Part shown: positions 59,419 through 64,000 of the stretch, in pieces
Numbering within the stretch: the stretch's first letter is position 1
How the letters are laid out: each line of letters starts with the position of its first letter
Source of the DNA: CAIWHR01 sp963741355
GTDB lineage: Bacteria; Pseudomonadota; Gammaproteobacteria; Burkholderiales; Casimicrobiaceae
Assembly: GCA_963741355.1 (NCBI GenBank)
Contig: CAVUIG010000013.1
Location: 186,001-250,000 of the forward strand
Length of the DNA: 64,000 nt
Direction: 5' to 3'
Translations under genes and position numbers: made by a program
The notes under the pieces: generated by a model
Database searches by the model: none
Told to the model about the DNA's origin: nothing
Seen by the model: the letters and a program-made list of their open reading frames with translations, nothing else

Positions 59419-60732
59419 TCAGCTGCCGTTGCCGGCATCCTCGCCGCGGCGCGCGAAGCGGATGTTGAGCTGCTTCAGCTTCCGGTAGAGGTGCGTCCGC
59501 TCGAGCCCGGCACGCTCGGCGACCCGGCTCATGTTGCTCTGCTCCCGGGCGAGCAGCTGCTCGAAGTAGATGCGCTCGAACGCCTCGCGCGCTTCCCGTA
59601 GCGGCAGGTCGAAGAAGCGCGCGGTGATCTCCGGCGCGACCGCCTGGTTCGCCGCGGCCGCTTCGCCCAGCAGCCGCTTCACGTGATCGGAGGATATTTC
59701 CGTCGCCCCGGCATTGAGCGCGAGATTCGCGACGACGTTCTGCAGATGATCGAGGTTGCCCGGCCAGTAGGCGTTGCAGAGCGCGTTGAGCGCCGGGGCC
59801 GGCAGCGGCGCGACGATGCGCGCGCCGCCGCGCTCCGAATCCTTTTGCGCGGCGGTGATTTCGCGCCAGTAGCGCTCGACCAGCGCCGGGATGTCGTCGC
59901 GCCGCGCGCGCAAGGGCGGCAGCATTACGGCGCCCACCGAGAGCGCGGCGAGCAATCCGGGATCGAATTTTCCTTCCGCGGCGAGGTTGCCGAGTGCCTC
60001 CGCGCTCGTGCATACCAGCGTGACGTTCGCCCGCTCGAGCTTCGGCAGCAGGAACGCGAGCCCCTTCTGCTCGGCTTTCGAGTACTGCCCGATCTCGGCG
60101 CAGCAGAGCGTCCCGTCGCGGGCCTCGTCGAGCACCGCGAGCGGGTTGGCGGCGAGGCGCGCGCCGCTGGGCAGCACGATTTTCGGCGCATCCGGAATGT
60201 GCAGCGCGCGCGCGGCGGCCTCATGGCCCGTCCCCGGCTCGCCGACGAGCAGCACCGGCTTGCGCGCCGCCAGCAGGACCTCGATCTGCCGCTCGACGTC
60301 GCGAATCGCGGCGCCGCTGCCGAGCGCTGTCAGCGACACGCGCCGCGGCTCCTTGGCGGCCGCCGTCTTCAATGCGCGCGCGACCGTGCCAAGGAGCTTC
60401 TGCAATCCGACCGGCTTCTCGAGAAAATCGAAGGCGCCGATCCGGGTCGCCTCGACCGCGGTCTCGATCGTCCCGTGTCCGGACAGCATGATCACCGGCA
60501 TCGTCAGCTGACCCGACGTGGCCCATTCGCGCAGCAGCGTGACGCCGTCGGTGTCCGGCATCCAGATGTCGAGCAGCACGAGCGCCGGCGCTTCGCGCAC
60601 GCGGTAGGAGCGCGCCTCGGTCGCGTTCTGCGCGAGGTGCACGCGGTAGCCCTCGTCCTGAAGTATCTCCGAGAGGAGCTCGCGAATGCCGACTTCGTCG
60701 TCGACGATCAGTATTTCCTTGGCTGTGGCCAT
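59419..60732 (-). CDS. ntrX: NtrX-family response regulator with degenerate AAA+ domain
   Basis: A 437-residue response regulator. The receiver domain is intact (ILIVDDEVGIRELL; phosphoacceptor Asp in LVLLDIWMPDTDGV; MLSGHGTIETAVEA; FDFLEKP). The central sigma-54-activator-like domain is degenerate: Walker A reads GEPGTGHEAA with His for the essential Lys, Walker B reads GTLCCAEIGQ rather than GTLFLDEIG, and no GAFTGA loop is present. The C-terminal Fis-type helix-turn-helix is intact (NMSRVAERAGLERTHLYRKLKQLNI). It is 12 bp downstream of ntrY. It probably acts as a conventional DNA-binding regulator. Confidence 0.88.
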   Translation of the reverse strand: MATAKEILIVDDEVGIRELLSEILQDEGYRVHLAQNATEARSYRVREAPALVLLDIWMPDTDGVTLLREWATSGQLTMPVIMLSGHGTIETAVEATRIGAFDFLEKPVGLQKLLGTVARALKTAAAKEPRRVSLTALGSGAAIRDVERQIEVLLAARKPVLLVGEPGTGHEAAARALHIPDAPKIVLPSGARLAANPLAVLDEARDGTLCCAEIGQYSKAEQKGLAFLLPKLERANVTLVCTSAEALGNLAAEGKFDPGLLAALSVGAVMLPPLRARRDDIPALVERYWREITAAQKDSERGGARIVAPLPAPALNALCNAYWPGNLDHLQNVVANLALNAGATEISSDHVKRLLGEAAAANQAVAPEITARFFDLPLREAREAFERIYFEQLLAREQSNMSRVAERAGLERTHLYRKLKQLNIRFARRGEDAGNGS

Positions 60733-60744
60733 TGCGTCCTTATC

Positions 60745-62904
60745 CTACGCTGCCGCGCCGGCACGCGGAAAGATGAGCGTCACCTGCGCGCCGTGCGGAA
60801 CGCGGTTCGCGAGCTCGATGCGGCCGTGATGCTCGTCGACGATCTTGCGCACGATGGCGAGCCCGAGCCCCGTCCCCTTTGCCTTGGTCGTCACGTAGGG
60901 TTCGAACGCGCGATGCAGGAGGTCGTCGGGAAAACCCGTGCCCGCATCGCCGAACACGAGCACGATCTCGTCGCCCCGCGCGAAGAGCGAAATGTCGAAT
61001 TGCGGTGCGGCCGCCTCGTGCTGCGCGTCGATGGCATTCTGGATGAGATTGTGGAAGACCTGCCGCAGCCGTGTTGGCTCGCCTTCGATGACGGCGGGCT
61101 CGGCGGGCAGCGCCAGCGCCACCTGCGGGCGCAGATTGTCGTACAACGCGAGCACGTCCTGCAAGAGCGCGCCGAGATCGATCGCCTGCATCGCGCCCGG
61201 GCGCGGCTGGCGCGCGTAGATCGCGAAATCGTCGACCATCTGCTTCATCGCGCCGACCTGCGCGACGATCGTCTGCGTTCCCCGCTCGAGCGTCTGCTGC
61301 TCGGGAGGCTCGAGCTTCCCCGCGAGCTTCAGCGCGAGCCGCTCGGCGGAGAGCTGGATCGGCGTCAGCGGATTCTTGATCTCGTGCGCGAGCCGGCGCG
61401 CGACCTCTCCCCAGGCGGCGTCGCGCTGCGCCTGCACGAGATCGGTGACGTCGTCGAACACGACGACATACCCCGCGACCGGCTCGGTGGGCAGGCGCGA
61501 GCCACGCGTCAGCAGGACGCGGGTCATGCTCGCGACCCCGAGCTCCGCCTGCTTCTGCCACCCGCCGTCCCGGCTCGACTCGAAACCGTTGGCGATGACA
61601 TCGGCGAACGTCTTCAGCTCCGGCACGCGGTCGCCCCACTCGGCAATGGTCAGCCCCACGAGGTCGGCGAGCGGCTGCTGCAGGATGACCGCCGCGCTCG
61701 CATTGGCCGTGCGCAGCCGGTACTGGTCGTCGAACGCGAGCACGCCGGCGGAAAGATTGCCGAGGATGCTCTCGAGATAGGCGCGCGTCGTCTCGGTCGC
61801 CCGGCGCGACTCCTCGGTCTTCTGCTGCGCTTCGGCGAGCTGCGCCGTCATCGTGTTGAACGACTCGGTGAGCACGCCAAGCTCGTCCTTCGAGGTGACC
61901 GGCTGGCGCCGCGTGAAATCGCCCTGCGCGACCGCGCGCGTTCCTTCGGCGAGCAGCCCGAGCGGCGCCGCGAAGCGCTCGGAGAGCACCACGGCAAGCC
62001 CCAGCGCCGACGTGAGCGCGAGCAGCAGCGTCAGCGTGAGCGTGGTCGCATAGAGGCGCTTCAGCGAGGCGCGCGTGAACGAGATTTCCTGATAATCGCG
62101 CGCACCGGCCTGGACCTTCTCCACTTCCTGCGCGAGCGATTTCGGCACGTGATCGACGACCTGCAGCACCTTGAGCGGCTCCTGCCGGTCGTCGCTGTTG
62201 ACCGGAACGACGACGCGTAGCACGAGACCGCCGTCGGCGGCCTGCTCGAATCCGGAGGTCGTCTGCTGCAACCGCGCGCGCCGCAGCGCCTGCGCCGAGG
62301 GAGGCTCCGGAGGCGCCGTCCCGCCGCCGACGCCGGCGACCGAGAGAATCGCACCGGAGCCCGAATAAAGCGCCGCCTCGTAGACGCCGGCCTGCTCGGC
62401 GGCGCGCGGCAGGCGCGCCGCGGCGGCGGCGCCCGGACCCGCTTCCTCAAGGGTCAGCGCGAGCTGCGAAGCCTTGTTCGACGTCTCCCGCAGCAGGTAG
62501 TCGACCGCATTGCGGCCGAGGTTCAATCCGCCTTCGAGCGCGCGGTCGACGCGCACGTCGAACCAGCTTTCGATGCTCCGGCCGAGGAACTGGACGGAGA
62601 CGGCGTAAACCAGCGCGCCCGGCAGCACGGCGACGAGCGCGAACAGCAGCACCAGGCGCACCGCGAGCCGGGAACCGAAGACGCCCGCGCGCAGGTTCCG
62701 GTAGAGCCGCCAGAGCTGCAATCCGACCAGCAGCATCAGCAGCACGACCAGCGCGCCGTTGAGCACGAGCAGGAGGTCGTAGCGCCGCGCGAAGAAATCG
62801 GTGTTGGCGGTCGCGGTCGCGAGGAGGAACAGCGCGATGGCGGCCACGCACGCGAAGGCGACCAGCAGCCAGCGCATGCCGCGCGACGGGATGAGGCCGC
62901 TCAC
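60745..62904 (-). CDS. ntrY: NtrY-family membrane sensor histidine kinase
   Basis: A 719-residue kinase starting at a GTG (62904) with GAGG seven bases upstream; ATG 62877 is the alternative. There are three N-terminal membrane segments, a periplasmic region, a fourth segment (TLTLLLALTSALGLAVVLS), HAMP (FAAPLGLLAEGTRAVAQGDF), PAS (ESILGNLSAGVLAFDDQYRLRTANA), HisKA with RRLAHEIKNPLTPIQLSAERL, and HATPase (NLIQNAIDA, GDAGTGF, KGTGLGLAIV). Cognate to the adjacent NtrX; family members sense nitrogen or redox state. Confidence 0.93.
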   Translation of the reverse strand: MSGLIPSRGMRWLLVAFACVAAIALFLLATATANTDFFARRYDLLLVLNGALVVLLMLLVGLQLWRLYRNLRAGVFGSRLAVRLVLLFALVAVLPGALVYAVSVQFLGRSIESWFDVRVDRALEGGLNLGRNAVDYLLRETSNKASQLALTLEEAGPGAAAAARLPRAAEQAGVYEAALYSGSGAILSVAGVGGGTAPPEPPSAQALRRARLQQTTSGFEQAADGGLVLRVVVPVNSDDRQEPLKVLQVVDHVPKSLAQEVEKVQAGARDYQEISFTRASLKRLYATTLTLTLLLALTSALGLAVVLSERFAAPLGLLAEGTRAVAQGDFTRRQPVTSKDELGVLTESFNTMTAQLAEAQQKTEESRRATETTRAYLESILGNLSAGVLAFDDQYRLRTANASAAVILQQPLADLVGLTIAEWGDRVPELKTFADVIANGFESSRDGGWQKQAELGVASMTRVLLTRGSRLPTEPVAGYVVVFDDVTDLVQAQRDAAWGEVARRLAHEIKNPLTPIQLSAERLALKLAGKLEPPEQQTLERGTQTIVAQVGAMKQMVDDFAIYARQPRPGAMQAIDLGALLQDVLALYDNLRPQVALALPAEPAVIEGEPTRLRQVFHNLIQNAIDAQHEAAAPQFDISLFARGDEIVLVFGDAGTGFPDDLLHRAFEPYVTTKAKGTGLGLAIVRKIVDEHHGRIELANRVPHGAQVTLIFPRAGAAA

Positions 62905-62995
62905 GTCCCGGCCTCGCGCACGCGCCTGGGCGTCCGGCGGCCCGCGCGCTCGCTCGGCCTCCGCGCATGAGTAGCGCGCTGCCCGTCGGCCTCCC

Positions 62996-63050
62996 GCCAT
63001 CGCGCGCGACGCGCCCTTCGGGCCTGGCTTCGCCCCGCGCGCTCACGGCG
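62996..63050 (-). repeat. Intergenic GC-rich repeat element, copy B
   Basis: The segment 63006-63050 (GACGCGCCCTTCGGGCC, TGGCTTCGCCCCGC, GCGCTCACGGCGTA) matches 45646-45720 apart from a 30-bp duplication there, and 62996-63019 matches 45553-45580. It covers the DUF4390 stop codon (TGA at 63043-63045) and the start of the 138-bp gap before ntrY. The GCGCCC-TTC-GGGC core can form a hairpin. Confidence 0.65.
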
Positions 63051-63657
63051 TATAGCTCCAGCGGTACCACTCGGACTGCAGCGTCCATTCGCGCGAGGCG
63101 AGCGCGCTCACCTGGAACGGCTTCGGCAACTGGTTGACGTCGAGCCGCAGCCGCACCGCCGCGTCATACCGCGTTCCCTTGACGAGCTGGTCGCGCCGCG
63201 CGATTTCACGCGACGTTACGCGGGAGAGGAAATGCTCGACTTCCTCCAGCGTCGCGAACCCTTGCGCGAGGAGACCGATCGACACCCGGTACTGACGGGT
63301 CAGCGCGTTGTACGTGACGCGGTATTGCGTGCTGGTGGCGGCCACCTTCTCGTCGAGCCAGTACCAGCGCGGCCGGGTGAGCTCGAATTCGAGGACGAAA
63401 TAGAGCGGCACGCCCTTCTGCAGCGCCTCTTCCAGCGTCGGATTGAGCGACAGCTCGAAATCCGCGTTGAGGAAATAGCCGTCTTCCTCGGCGCGCACTT
63501 CGGCCGAGTTCACCTGGATCACGTCGGCTTGGGTTGCCGCGGACCCCAGCGCGCAGACGAGCGCGAGCGCCGCGCCGGCGACGCAGGCCCCCAGGCGCTC
63601 CCATGACGGGAAGCGGTGCGCGCGCCGTGTTTCGGCAAGGTGGGAAGCAGTGGTCAT
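63043..63657 (-). CDS. DUF4390 domain exported protein
   Basis: A 204-residue protein of the DUF4390 family. A signal-anchor (RLGACVAGAALALVCALGSAATQA, residues about 21-44) is followed by a beta-rich domain (EDGYFLNADFELSLNPTLEEALQKGVPLYFVLEFEL, RPRWYWLDEK, RQYRVSIG). It always lies between rsmB and ntrY in betaproteobacteria, suggesting an envelope component sensed by or linked to NtrY. An upstream in-frame start to 63762 adds only Arg/Pro-rich sequence. Confidence 0.92.
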   Translation of the reverse strand: MTTASHLAETRRAHRFPSWERLGACVAGAALALVCALGSAATQADVIQVNSAEVRAEEDGYFLNADFELSLNPTLEEALQKGVPLYFVLEFELTRPRWYWLDEKVAATSTQYRVTYNALTRQYRVSIGLLAQGFATLEEVEHFLSRVTSREIARRDQLVKGTRYDAAVRLRLDVNQLPKPFQVSALASREWTLQSEWYRWSYTP

Positions 63658-63765
63658 GCCGGTGGGCGACGCGCGGAAGCGGGCGGGCGGAAGCGGACAC
63701 GCGGCGCCGAGACGAGGATTGGCGTGACCCGTGTCGTGCCGAGCGAGCGCGCGGGTCGGCACGAA

Positions 63766-64000
63766 TCAGGCCTTGCGCAGGCGCGCGTAATAGAAGCCGT
63801 CCTGATTGTGGCAGGCGCCAGGGAGCGATGGCAAGAGTTGCCCCCCCTCGCAGTCGATCTCCGGCGCGAAGGTGAGTGTTTCGCGCAACGCGTCGGGGTG
63901 GCGGGCGGTGAATCCGGCGATGCCGCTCTCGTTCTCGTCGGAGAATATCGAGCACGTCGCGTAGAGCAGCTTGCCGCCGCGCGCGAGGCAAGGCCACAGC
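63766..64000 (-). CDS. rsmB: 16S rRNA (cytosine(967)-C(5))-methyltransferase, C-terminal part
   Basis: The last about 77 residues of RsmB, running off the window edge. The catalytic motif LLYATCSIF with the catalytic Cys is visible, followed by DENE, and the protein ends DGFYYARLRKA with TGA at 63766-63768. It is the first known gene of the rsmB-DUF4390-ntrY-ntrX cluster. Confidence 0.92.
   Translation of the reverse strand, partial: LWPCLARGGKLLYATCSIFSDENESGIAGFTARHPDALRETLTFAPEIDCEGGQLLPSLPGACHNQDGFYYARLRKA

Noticed and set aside
59683..62220. An 845-codon plus-strand frame opposite ntrX and ntrY
   Set aside because: Low-complexity Arg/Glu/Leu composition and complete overlap with two well-supported kinase and regulator genes.

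Overview
This is a contiguous GC-rich chromosomal segment of a betaproteobacterium. The evidence is gene content and order: apaG/rpe/gph, YbeD/lipB/lipA, dapF/DUF484/xerC, TPR/lolB/ispE/tRNA-Gln/prs/rplY/pth/ychF, ferredoxin/coaD/rsmD with divergent ftsY, and rsmB/DUF4390/ntrY/ntrX are all arrangements typical of that class, as are the gshA type and the DUF3683 oxidoreductase. Coding DNA has strongly GC-biased third codon positions, so long antisense shadow reading frames are abundant and were left out. I see no transposase, prophage, CRISPR array or defence island; the window is essentially core genome.

Layout. 1-5.3 kb: gph and rpe, apaG, a tiny membrane protein, the lytic transglycosylase MltA, and the lipoate genes lipA, lipB and YbeD. 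5.4-11.6 kb: cyclopropane fatty acid synthase, a flavin reductase, D-amino-acid transaminase, D,D-carboxypeptidase, a pilin accessory protein and D-amino-acid dehydrogenase. 11.6-16.4 kb: the glycine cleavage genes gcvT-gcvH-gcvP behind a tandem glycine riboswitch with its own terminator. 16.5-25.7 kb: a cytochrome c, a DUF255 thioredoxin-fold protein, an unrecognised 541-residue protein, a HIT hydrolase and a 1292-residue FAD/Fe-S oxidoreductase. 25.8-31.6 kb: tdh-kbl (threonine to glycine), a BCS1-like AAA protein, comM and ubiK. 31.7-34.8 kb: a nitrogen-control operon (TorF-type porin, glnK, amtB) behind an NtrC-type site and a sigma-54 promoter. 34.8-44.4 kb: gshA, DinB, a secreted DUF1800/DUF1501 pair, xerC, DUF484, dapF and a GT7-like glycosyltransferase. 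44.4-57.1 kb: ychF, pth, rplY, an SDR, prs, tRNA-Gln, ispE, lolB, a TPR protein, mutM, a dynamin-like GTPase, ferredoxin, coaD and rsmD. 57.2-64 kb: ftsY, rpoH (with a CIRCE operator over its promoter), ntrX, ntrY, DUF4390 and the 3' end of rsmB.

Two things deserve attention beyond gene naming. First, nine otherwise normal genes are broken into two or more frames, and every break I could resolve (15) is repaired by removing exactly one base. This insertion-only bias in non-homopolymer contexts is better explained by residual long-read sequencing error than by gene decay or programmed frameshifting; I annotate these genes as whole CDSs with the breakpoints stated. Second, several regulatory elements can be read directly: the glycine riboswitch plus terminator, the NtrC/sigma-54 promoter, the CIRCE element on rpoH, and several clear terminators.

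I did not find a convincing new multi-gene system. The most unusual protein-level observations are an NtrX-family regulator whose ATPase motifs are degenerate, a DUF1800 protein with an N-terminal array of FG-GAP/VCBS-like repeats, a beta-1,4-galactosyltransferase-like (GT7) enzyme, and a small family of intergenic hairpin repeats.
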